In this document: positions 5,750 to 10,923 of the stretch, piece after piece
Position numbering within the stretch: position 1 is the stretch's first letter
Layout of the letters: each line of letters opens with the position of its first letter
NCBI GenBank assembly: GCA_021821235.1
Contig: JAKACS010000052.1
Location: 1-10,923, forward strand
DNA length: 10,923 bases
Direction: 5' to 3'
Source of the DNA: Bacillota bacterium
Lineage (GTDB): Bacteria > Bacillota > Bacilli > Bacillales_B > DSM-18226
Program-made: the position numbers and the translations under genes
The notes under the pieces: generated by a model
Told to the model about the DNA's origin: nothing
The model's database searches: none
What the model saw: only the letters and a program-made list of their open reading frames with translations

Positions 5750-5793
5750 CCCCCAGGGGTTCGTCCGCCAGACCTATTCCCCGGGGGGTTCGT
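5750..5793 (+). repeat. 29-bp-spaced direct repeats with GC palindromes upstream of comK
   Basis: CCCCAGGGGTTCGT (5751-5764) and CCCCGGGGGGTTCGT (5779-5793) share the form CCCC-R-GGGG-TTCGT and recur at a 29-bp interval. Each has a CCCC/GGGG self-complementary core. They are far richer in GC than the surroundings and lie about 80-125 bp upstream of the comK start codon, between comK and the DndB-like genes. Confidence 0.5.
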
Positions 5794-5871
5794 TTGCTCA
5801 ATGTGGAATGATTGGGCTTCTCTCTTATGATTTGTGCACACCGCCATGCACGGTTTTCCATTACATCATTC

Positions 5872-6912
5872 TCACCCCCCTTGTTTTTGCAGCCACGCGA
5901 CGAGGCTTTCAATCGTTTCTTTGTCATGTGCCAAATAAAAATAACCGTCCCTTCTTTTTTTCGTTCCATTGAATTGCTGCCAAATGGGGTTCGTTCGTTC
6001 CCAATTCACCTTCCTTAGTGGTTTCATGCGATTCAGCATTTCCTTTTTTCGTTCAGCAAATGAATCCTTTTCCAGCCCCTTATTCGCATAGTACGCCATA
6101 CTCATTAATAATGGTGTGTTGGCAATCATTGATACCTCGAAGTCGCCGATCCGTTCAACCGGAAAGCAGGCAAACAGTTCATTGAACCATGTGTTTAGCA
6201 GGTGTATGTACTCTTCTGGTTGCAAATAAGGGGAAAAGTTTTCCTCTGTTACCCGGTACACCATTTTTCCTGTGAGAAAAATTCCGACGATCTGCCGCAG
6301 TTGCGTCAGCGACAACAATTTTTTATTCTTTGGACGGATCACCGCGCGCTTTTCGATTTCTACTCCGGCAATGTTTAGCTGGCGATTAGTTTTTAATACC
6401 TTATTCGTAATCAAGTTTAGCCCGCTTCGTGAATCAAAAGAGATCCGTTTGGAAAGCGCAACCTTTTTTCCTTTTGTATTTAGATCGATGTAAAGCTGAT
6501 CGACCTCGGCTTTGCCTAGTCCAGCGAAGATTAATATCGATACAGCCGAATGGTGAAAAAAAGAAAGTAGCTTGTAGCCGATTTTCACATCCTCATCCTT
6601 GTCACTCATAATTGCCTTTTGCGCCATTTCCTCTAGCAAACAAAGTGCCTTTAGCCGCTGTGTGCCATCAACAACCGCAAATTGATCCGGTTTCTCCTCT
6701 TCCACGTTTAAATTTTCTGCATTGGCAACAATCGGTGGAAAATAAATTTGCTCACTGCTGACATTTTCGAGTAAGTATTTTTTCAATGCGCGCACCTGCA
6801 GTTTGTTGACTTCTCTTAAAGTTACTTTTCCATTTTCAATCAAAGAAGACAGTTCTTGAATGGAATAGACGGCTACCGTTTGTTTTTTTGAAAAAACGTC
6901 ATGCGTAATCAA
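5872..6912 (-). CDS. DndB/DGQHR-type protein, second of a pair
   Basis: The 346-residue protein resembles the DndB family of DNA phosphorothioation loci, whose members share a ParB/sulfiredoxin-like DGxxR motif. Here the motif is FAVVDGTQRLKAL (78-90), with DGTQR (82-86) in place of DGQHR. A second family block, YIDLNTKGKKVALSKRI, is at 141-157. The C-terminal half is not otherwise recognisable. DndB represses the dnd operon and contributes to modification control in systems studied, but no dndC, D or E is present here. The likely start is TTG 6912-6910, one base after the TAG of the upstream gene, with no strong ribosome binding site of its own. Translation is therefore probably coupled to the first gene. 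Confidence 0.72.
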   Translation of the reverse strand: MITHDVFSKKQTVAVYSIQELSSLIENGKVTLREVNKLQVRALKKYLLENVSSEQIYFPPIVANAENLNVEEEKPDQFAVVDGTQRLKALCLLEEMAQKAIMSDKDEDVKIGYKLLSFFHHSAVSILIFAGLGKAEVDQLYIDLNTKGKKVALSKRISFDSRSGLNLITNKVLKTNRQLNIAGVEIEKRAVIRPKNKKLLSLTQLRQIVGIFLTGKMVYRVTEENFSPYLQPEEYIHLLNTWFNELFACFPVERIGDFEVSMIANTPLLMSMAYYANKGLEKDSFAERKKEMLNRMKPLRKVNWERTNPIWQQFNGTKKRRDGYFYLAHDKETIESLVAWLQKQGG

Positions 6913-6913
6913 G

Positions 6914-8011
6914 CTAACTCAACCTTTCCCGGTCTAAAATGTTGATGAAGTTCATTGCCGTTGTTTCGATTGCAGTTGTAGTGGAATGGTTTTTGATTTT
7001 TCTTGTGGCTGGATCGTAGATGTGGGAAAACAGCGGGTCATCGTGTTTCCATGTACAGTTATTTTTTAACATCATGACATGATGAATTGCTTCTAGATGA
7101 GGGATGGAGTATTTCTTCGTTAGCAGGTAGACGGTGTAGGCAAGTGCGACTTGAATTCCCGTCAGTCCAGATACATACCGTTTTCGGTTGGCCATTTGCG
7201 GCGGAAACAGTTTTTGCCAGCTTTTAAAAAATGAAACCGAGATGTCCGGAACATCATTCGGATTGCAGTTTCGATAATAAGGTGCGCCCTTTTTTTCGGA
7301 TAACTTGCCTTCAAACAGGGCGATGAGGCATTTTCGAATATTAATCAGTGAAGTAATTGCGGTATTTTGCATGGTTAGTCGCGATAATTTTTGTTCAATC
7401 TCAAACAGGGATTGCAGTTGGTCTGCCACTTGTCGCGATAACTCGGTATACTCGTCACGCTGATCGTATTGCATGATGAGACCGATGTGCGCATCTTTAC
7501 GTTCTGTATTGATATCAGTAAACAGCTGGCGTTCTTCTTGTTGAGTTAAATCCAAGTAAACTTGCATGGAGACAGGGTAGTTTCTGAGTTTGTCAATAAA
7601 GATTTGAATGTTGCTAGCTTCCTTTAGGTTCCCGGATTCCTCAGCTGATTCTTTCCGTGATTTTAAATGGCTTAATGCTGAAGACATCGCGGACGAGCGA
7701 TGCTGGCCATCTATGATATAAAGTTTGCATCCGGGATCTAGCTCCCAACCATTTTGTGTTTCTTTTATTGCCCCTCTTGCTGAAAACACAAATGGGGAAA
7801 AGTAAAAATCTTTATGTTCCAAAGCATCGAGAATGAACTCACGAATTTCTGAACGCCGTTTTGGATCCAAGCTCCGCTGTACTTCGGGATCGACTTCAAA
7901 TATGGCCTCCAATGTAGAAAATCTTAACTGGGTAATCAACACTTTTTTTCCAAACTGGTTGTAACCATTCCCCTTTATCGTCGTACGAATATCGCTTGTC
8001 AAAAGTTCCAT
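6914..8011 (-). CDS. DndB/DGQHR-domain protein, first of a pair
   Basis: The 365-residue protein carries the exact DGQHR motif (LYIIDGQHRSSAM, 97-109) preceded by a ParB-like strand-helix region. A later LFTDINTERKDAH block (163-175) corresponds to the DLNT block of its partner. These features place it in the DGQHR/DndB family; the two neighbours are divergent relatives, not a recent duplication. The C-terminal half (about 180-365) is mostly helical by appearance and unassigned. The ATG has a strong GAGGAGGG ribosome binding site 5 nt upstream. A sigma-A promoter and a 16-bp palindrome lie just upstream. The pair forms a two-gene operon that ends before the comK regulatory region. Function could be DNA binding, repression or defence; none is proven by the sequence. 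Confidence 0.75.
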   Translation of the reverse strand: MELLTSDIRTTIKGNGYNQFGKKVLITQLRFSTLEAIFEVDPEVQRSLDPKRRSEIREFILDALEHKDFYFSPFVFSARGAIKETQNGWELDPGCKLYIIDGQHRSSAMSSALSHLKSRKESAEESGNLKEASNIQIFIDKLRNYPVSMQVYLDLTQQEERQLFTDINTERKDAHIGLIMQYDQRDEYTELSRQVADQLQSLFEIEQKLSRLTMQNTAITSLINIRKCLIALFEGKLSEKKGAPYYRNCNPNDVPDISVSFFKSWQKLFPPQMANRKRYVSGLTGIQVALAYTVYLLTKKYSIPHLEAIHHVMMLKNNCTWKHDDPLFSHIYDPATRKIKNHSTTTAIETTAMNFINILDRERLS

Positions 8012-8031
8012 TTTATCCCTCCTCGTTTCTC

Positions 8032-8060
8032 ATTATGATACGAGTCATTTTAAAAGTAAA
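8032..8060 (-). promoter_or_regulatory. Sigma-A promoter of the DndB-like operon
   Basis: On the minus strand, TTTACT (8060-8055) and CATAAT (8037-8032) are separated by 17 bp, giving a start near 8025 and a very short leader with GAGGAGGG. The hexamers are 4/6 and 5/6 matches to consensus. Confidence 0.6.
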
Positions 8061-8061
8061 T

Positions 8062-8077
8062 GCTATTTTCAAATAGC
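8062..8077. promoter_or_regulatory. 16-bp palindrome next to the DndB-like operon promoter (candidate operator)
   Basis: GCTATTT-TC-AAATAGC (8062-8077) is a perfect 7+7 inverted repeat with a 2-bp centre, ending 2 bp upstream of the -35 box. DndB proteins are known repressors of their own loci, so an autoregulatory operator is a reasonable guess. Confidence 0.45.
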
Positions 8078-8134
8078 AAGCCCATTGTTGTTCAATCTCG
8101 TGTAATCTTAGTTTGTCCTATTTTTAGCCGAACC

Positions 8135-8163
8135 TTGATTGTTAGATATTTTGGAAGTATAAT
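8135..8163 (+). promoter_or_regulatory. Strong sigma-A promoter in the 8012-8518 gap, facing right
   Basis: TTGATT (8135-8140), a 17-bp spacer and a perfect TATAAT (8158-8163) predict a plus-strand transcript from about 8170. No clear protein gene follows before the convergent oxidoreductase. The rest of the 8012-8518 gap is AT-rich, with the structured segment and palindromes listed separately. Confidence 0.55.
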
Positions 8164-8320
8164 ATTTTATTTCCGATTTCAGAAACCGTTAAATTAGCCT
8201 GAAAATCTATGATTTTTGCTTTACTCTCAGCATTTTTTCTGTTTTTTTCTAAAAAATTCTACTGCATCAAAAGTTCATAAATAGTTAACTTTTTGATTTT
8301 TCAAAACTCAAACTTGGCCG

Positions 8321-8387
8321 CAAAGCACAGGCTTACTGTCGAATTTACCCCTGTCTCTATTCGACAATTTTCCGTCACGCTTTGACG
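8321..8387 (+). ncRNA. Candidate structured RNA with a pseudoknot
   Basis: A perfect 8-bp helix TGTCGAAT/ATTCGACA (8337-8344, 8359-8366) has a 14-nt loop whose CCTGT (8350-8354) can pair with ACAGG (8327-8331), forming an H-type pseudoknot. An outer helix CAAAGC/GCTTTG (8321-8326, 8379-8384) would enclose it. That 3' arm can instead join a hairpin CGTCA/TGACG (8373-8377, 8383-8387), so the two states exclude each other. It lies about 150 nt after the promoter at 8135-8163. It matches no riboswitch class I can name. Helices were found by eye and chance is not excluded. Confidence 0.3.
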
Positions 8388-8394
8388 ATGCATC

Positions 8395-8469
8395 ATGCGT
8401 TTGGATCCAATTAATCAAACGTTTGATGAAGAGCAGTACCGTCGAAAAAAGTCTAAAAAGGGTGAATAA
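8395..8469 (+). CDS. Possible 24-residue peptide (weak)
   Basis: ATG 8395 opens 24 codons ending at TAA 8467-8469: MRLDPINQTFDEE, then a strongly basic end (RRKKSKK). It lies at the end of the predicted plus-strand transcript, right after the candidate structured RNA, which could act as its leader. No ribosome binding site is visible, and an in-frame TGA stands at 8383. It could be a chance frame. Confidence 0.2.
   Translation: MRLDPINQTFDEEQYRRKKSKKGE
8414..8427. repeat. 14-bp perfect palindrome
   Basis: ATCAAACGTTTGAT reads the same on both strands. A second palindrome, TTGGATCCAA (8401-8410), is 3 bp to its left. Both fall inside the weak 24-codon frame. They could be protein-binding sites, but nothing ties them to a regulator. 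Confidence 0.35.
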
Positions 8470-8499
8470 AAAAGAGCTCTTCTTACTAAGAAGAACTCT
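8465..8499 (-). terminator. Rho-independent terminator of the oxidoreductase gene
   Basis: On the minus strand, AGAGTTCTTCTT (8499-8488) pairs with AAGAAGAGCTCT (8484-8473) around a 3-nt loop with one mismatch and runs into TTTTTTATT (8473-8465). It begins 20 bp after the stop codon of the oxidoreductase. Confidence 0.85.
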
Positions 8500-8518
8500 C
8501 CAGTTAGTTGTGGTCGTT

Positions 8519-9436
8519 TTATTTTTGTTCTTCCAGCTGTCGGGTAATGTCTTCGCAAATTCGGTGACTTTCTAAGGCATCCCGGGAAGTGGGCAATAAA
8601 TCGACGGTTTGTTGATTGGCAATCGTCTTGATAAAGTCGTTAACCATTGCTTCGAACCCCCGCTTATGCAGTGTCGTTTCCCAATCACCAAAACGGATTT
8701 CTGTTTGTGTTTGCTCTGTTGAAATGACCATATTTGCAAGATTGAGTGCTGCTCTTTTTTCATTTGCACTCATCACTTCCGCCTTTTCTTCACCAGTTCC
8801 GCTTTCCCTGTTCATGATCCCTATCGCAATGCCATGCTTGGAGATAAATTGTACAGTTACCTGTGAAAGCAGTTCACCATTTTTCGTCCCACGGACGATG
8901 ACTTCGTCAATCGGATAAGGAAAGAGGTACCTAATCGTGTCGACAACATGAATAAAGTCATCGAATATAAACGTTCGGATATCTTTCGGCTGTGACGCGC
9001 GATGTTTTTCAACGATCACCATGTTTGGCTTTTTCACTTCTTTTAACTGTTGAATAGCTGGTGCAAATCTTCGGTTAAACCCAATCCTCAACAACAAATT
9101 TTCTTGTTCCGCTAACTCAACCAATGCTTTTGAAGTTTCGTAATGATCCGTGATTGGTTTATCAACAAAAACATGAACTCCGTTTGTTAACAGCGCTCTC
9201 ACCACTTCATCATGTGTTTCAGTCGATGAATGGACAAATGCAGCATTGATCCCACTTTGTATAAGTGATTTAAGACTTGCGTGTACACGGTTCATACGAT
9301 ATTTGCTCGCAATTGCGGCTGCTTTTTGCTGGTTAGGTGTGTATAAGTGAAATTCTACGTCCTCTATGGCCGCATATATCGGCAAATAGGCTTTTTGCGC
9401 GATATTTCCAAGCCCGATAACCCCCACTTTTATCAT
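8519..9436 (-). CDS. Gfo/Idh/MocA family NAD(P)-dependent oxidoreductase
   Basis: The 305-residue protein has the two-domain layout of the family. The N-terminal Rossmann fold begins VGVIGLGNIA (4-13), followed by FVDKPI (90-95) with the conserved D/E-K-P lysine (K93), then GFNRRF (119-124). The C-terminal domain contains DDFIHVVDT (159-167), where the D-x-x-x-H pattern supplies the usual active-site histidine (H163). Such enzymes oxidise or reduce sugars, inositols or related compounds; the substrate cannot be told and the gene has no sugar-pathway neighbour. The open frame reaches 9472, but AAAGGAG 8 nt before the ATG at 9434-9436, and the Rossmann start right after it, fix the beginning. 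It has its own promoter and terminator. Confidence 0.92.
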   Translation of the reverse strand: MIKVGVIGLGNIAQKAYLPIYAAIEDVEFHLYTPNQQKAAAIASKYRMNRVHASLKSLIQSGINAAFVHSSTETHDEVVRALLTNGVHVFVDKPITDHYETSKALVELAEQENLLLRIGFNRRFAPAIQQLKEVKKPNMVIVEKHRASQPKDIRTFIFDDFIHVVDTIRYLFPYPIDEVIVRGTKNGELLSQVTVQFISKHGIAIGIMNRESGTGEEKAEVMSANEKRAALNLANMVISTEQTQTEIRFGDWETTLHKRGFEAMVNDFIKTIANQQTVDLLPTSRDALESHRICEDITRQLEEQK

Positions 9437-9451
9437 ATGATCATCTCCTTT

Positions 9452-9480
9452 CTTATAAAAATAGGTTAACACACTTTTAA
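9452..9480 (-). promoter_or_regulatory. Sigma-A promoter of the oxidoreductase gene
   Basis: On the minus strand, TTAAAA (9480-9475) and TATAAG (9457-9452) have a 17-bp spacer. Transcription would begin just before the ribosome binding site. The -35 box is weak. Confidence 0.5.
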
Positions 9481-9532
9481 GAGCGTGAGGAGATCGGTGG
9501 AATATCCATCTTTATGAAATGGATTGGCGATC

Positions 9533-9620
9533 TATCAGCGAGAATTTAGGACTTATCCGCCGATCTTCTCATTTTATCCGCCGATATTCCGGATTTATCC
9601 GTGCGATTTAGCCTTTTATC
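9533..9620. repeat. Degenerate tandem array with a 21-bp period (TTATCCGCCGAT type)
   Basis: TATC/TATCC starts at 9533, 9554, 9575, 9596 and 9617, exactly 21 bp apart each time. The best units read TTATCCGCCGAT followed by about nine less conserved bases. The last unit contains the stop codon of the truncated chemoreceptor gene. The array lies between two minus-strand genes, upstream of the oxidoreductase promoter. The period is seen directly; the function is unknown. Confidence 0.75.
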
Positions 9621-10512
9621 TGGATTTCTTTTCACCAAAGGGTTCGACTCGCTTCCCGCCTTCTTCGGCTTCAAAAGCAGATTTTTTCGATAGCTCCGAG
9701 ACATTGGATGTTCGAGCTGCAATTTGCAGCACACCTTCGACGACTGCTTGCAAGGCGGCTGCGTTTGTTTCCAAATTTGATGTTGTCACTTCAGATCCGC
9801 TGGCAATTTCCTGAATGGCCGATGACACCGTTTCAGCTGCTTTTGTTGATTCCTCCGCACTTGCATTTAACTCTTCAGCAGACGCGGCCACTTGATTCGA
9901 ATAATTCGCAATCCCGCTGATTATTGCAATGAGCGTTGCAATGACACTCCATATGAAAACCTTTGTCAAACCCGCCGCGGAGTTCGCTTTTGTCTCCGCT
10001 ATTTTTTTATCTAATACTCCCTTCTTCAGCCAATTATTTAAAGACTCCGTCGCTGTCGTCATTTGATTGCTGATCGGTACAATTTTGATCAGTCCATCCT
10101 GAATCGCCTTTTGTTTGTCTACTGAAAGTGAGTCCATTACTCCAGCTGAAACCTGGCTATATTGTTGGTTTAAGTCTGCGAGCACATTAAGACGATCTTT
10201 TGTTTCCTGCATCGTTGAGATTTGCTGCCCTTGCATGATCAGTTCGTTGATCTTTTTGTTTTGATTGTTCATTTTATCTTTATACTCATTATTTTCATAT
10301 AACATATAGGCTCGGTAATAGCCAACTTGCAGCGCAGAAGCTGTTTGAATGTCTTTCGTAATCGATCGAAGTTGTGTCACCGTATCAACGATGTAATCAT
10401 AAGATTGATTGGTTTCTTTCATATTTTGATAGGAAAAGAAAGATGATAACCCAAAGATTAGAGAAACAAGTAAAAAGCTGCCAATCAGTTTTTGATTAAT
10501 GCTAAAATTCAT
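9616..10512 (-). CDS. Truncated methyl-accepting chemotaxis protein lacking HAMP and signalling tip
   Basis: The first 201 residues look normal for a 4HB-type chemoreceptor: TM1 (10-27), a helical extracellular four-helix bundle (about 30-170) and TM2 (185-201). After TM2 the HAMP domain that should follow is missing, and the sequence jumps to the cytoplasmic helix (NQVAASAEELNASAEESTKA, 206-225). That helix continues to EAEEGGKRVE (281-290), then eight unrelated residues (PFGEKKSR) and a stop inside the 21-bp repeat array. The conserved hairpin tip that binds CheA and CheW is lost. The 298 residues compare with well over 500 for full receptors. GGAAGGA precedes the ATG at 10510-10512; upstream codons to 10584 lack such a site. 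It is probably a decayed gene, though the frame is open. Confidence 0.85.
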   Translation of the reverse strand: MNFSINQKLIGSFLLVSLIFGLSSFFSYQNMKETNQSYDYIVDTVTQLRSITKDIQTASALQVGYYRAYMLYENNEYKDKMNNQNKKINELIMQGQQISTMQETKDRLNVLADLNQQYSQVSAGVMDSLSVDKQKAIQDGLIKIVPISNQMTTATESLNNWLKKGVLDKKIAETKANSAAGLTKVFIWSVIATLIAIISGIANYSNQVAASAEELNASAEESTKAAETVSSAIQEIASGSEVTTSNLETNAAALQAVVEGVLQIAARTSNVSELSKKSAFEAEEGGKRVEPFGEKKSR

Positions 10513-10689
10513 GCTGTCATTAATCCTTCCGTGTTTACTTTTTTTGTATTTTTTACTATCGTCAAATTCACCAAAAGGTAGCAAAAACGAGGAAGATTTT
10601 CATCTTGACAAAGTAAACATACTTAAAGGAAGGATTTCAATACTAGGTTACGAATATAAATACAGTACATATAGTTAGGAGGAATGAAA

Positions 10690-10923
10690 TTGGAGAGAAT
10701 TCTGCGCGGACACCATCTTTTATGTGTCCATGGGTTTAAAGGAATGGGCTACAGTCCTGAATTTATAACGAGAATGACGGAAATTGTCAACGATATTCGT
10801 GATCAGGAAAAAGATTTTATGATTCGGGTTGTTGCAGCATTTGATGACGCTTGTATGGCTTGCCCGCATAGGGGAAAAACAGGTTGCGAGGCCGCAGAAG
10901 GTTCAAATGACCACGTCCTCTCA
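10690..10923 (+). CDS. DUF1284 family protein, N-terminal part
   Basis: The first 78 residues are visible and the gene runs off the window. The opening LRGHHLLCVHGFKGMGYSPEF, followed by DDACMACPHRGKTGC, matches the uncharacterised DUF1284 family. A cysteine pattern C-x2-C-x6-C, plus the cysteine and two histidines of the GHHLLC block, suggests metal or iron-sulfur binding; that is inference. AGGAGG (10677-10682) is one base from an in-frame ATG (10684), too close to work well, but is ideally placed for the TTG two codons later (10690), which I take as the start. If the ATG is used, two residues are added. No convincing promoter was found in 10585-10676. The gene is divergent from the chemoreceptor. 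Confidence 0.85.
   Translation, partial: MERILRGHHLLCVHGFKGMGYSPEFITRMTEIVNDIRDQEKDFMIRVVAAFDDACMACPHRGKTGCEAAEGSNDHVLS

Noticed and set aside
5685..5969. A minus-strand open frame between the DndB-like genes and comK, with a possible 59-codon version starting near 5863
   Set aside because: Its composition follows the GC-rich repeats, it overlaps the ends of both neighbouring genes, and it resembles no known protein.
5099..8011. Complete DNA phosphorothioation (dnd) system
   Set aside because: Only DndB-like proteins are present. No cysteine desulfurase, PAPS-reductase-like DndC, DndD or DndE is encoded in the window.
8318..8331. CCGCAAAGCACAGG as a third GEMM riboswitch
   Set aside because: It recalls GACGCAAAGC-ACAGGG, but the preceding GAAA-capped helix and the AGCCAGNTGCC 3' block are absent. 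The helices found here have a different layout.
9533..9620. CRISPR array
   Set aside because: The units are contiguous 21-bp degenerate repeats with no separate unique spacers, and no cas genes are nearby.
10520..10580. Sigma-D promoter for the chemoreceptor gene (GACGATAG on the minus strand)
   Set aside because: It matches only 6 of 8 bases at -10, and no TAAA-like box lies at the required distance.
10605..10640. TTGACA at 10605 as a promoter of the DUF1284 gene
   Set aside because: No acceptable -10 hexamer lies 16-18 bp downstream.

Overview
The window looks like chromosomal DNA of a motile, naturally transformable or formerly transformable member of the Bacillaceae. The support is a ComK-type regulator, a LytR-CpsA-Psr cell-wall enzyme, AGGAGG-type ribosome binding sites, near-consensus sigma-A promoters, a sigma-D-like promoter and a chemoreceptor gene. 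No plasmid, phage or insertion-sequence hallmark is visible.

Layout. Positions 1-573 hold the C-terminal part of an LCP family protein, ending at a good intrinsic terminator. comM/yifB (625-2154, minus) has a perfect-consensus sigma-A promoter. Positions 2244-4456 form a cyclic-dinucleotide signalling locus. On the plus strand, a sigma-D-like promoter leads into a GEMM/c-di-GMP-I riboswitch, a 45-residue single-pass membrane peptide and a terminator. On the minus strand, a sigma-A promoter leads into a second GEMM riboswitch, a 60-residue unknown protein, a YaeR-like VOC enzyme and an EAL-domain phosphodiesterase, with no obvious terminator in between. A broken SGNH-hydrolase tail (2630-2773) lies between the two units. 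The two aptamers differ at the position that reads the ligand: G in the first, A in the second.

Positions 4578-5054 encode a VanZ-like membrane protein, convergent with comK (5099-5668, minus). Upstream of comK is a short region with two kinds of repeat, then a tightly spaced pair of DndB/DGQHR-type genes (5872-8011, minus). No other DNA-phosphorothioation gene is present in the window. A 16-bp palindrome abuts the -35 box of the pair and is a candidate operator. The next 500 bp (8012-8518) has no clear gene. It holds a strong plus-strand promoter, a possible pseudoknotted RNA, perfect palindromes and a weak 24-codon reading frame.

Positions 8519-9436 encode a Gfo/Idh/MocA oxidoreductase (minus) with its own promoter and terminator. 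A 21-bp-period degenerate repeat array (9533-9620) follows, and the 3' end of a truncated chemoreceptor gene without a HAMP segment (9616-10512, minus) runs into it. The window ends inside a DUF1284 gene (10690 onward, plus).

How the parts fit (inference): the cyclic-dinucleotide locus may couple a motility sigma factor, second-messenger sensing and second-messenger breakdown. ComK and ComM both belong to competence, but they are transcribed separately and lie about 3 kb apart. The DndB-like pair next to comK looks like an orphan DNA-binding or defence-related unit of unknown role.
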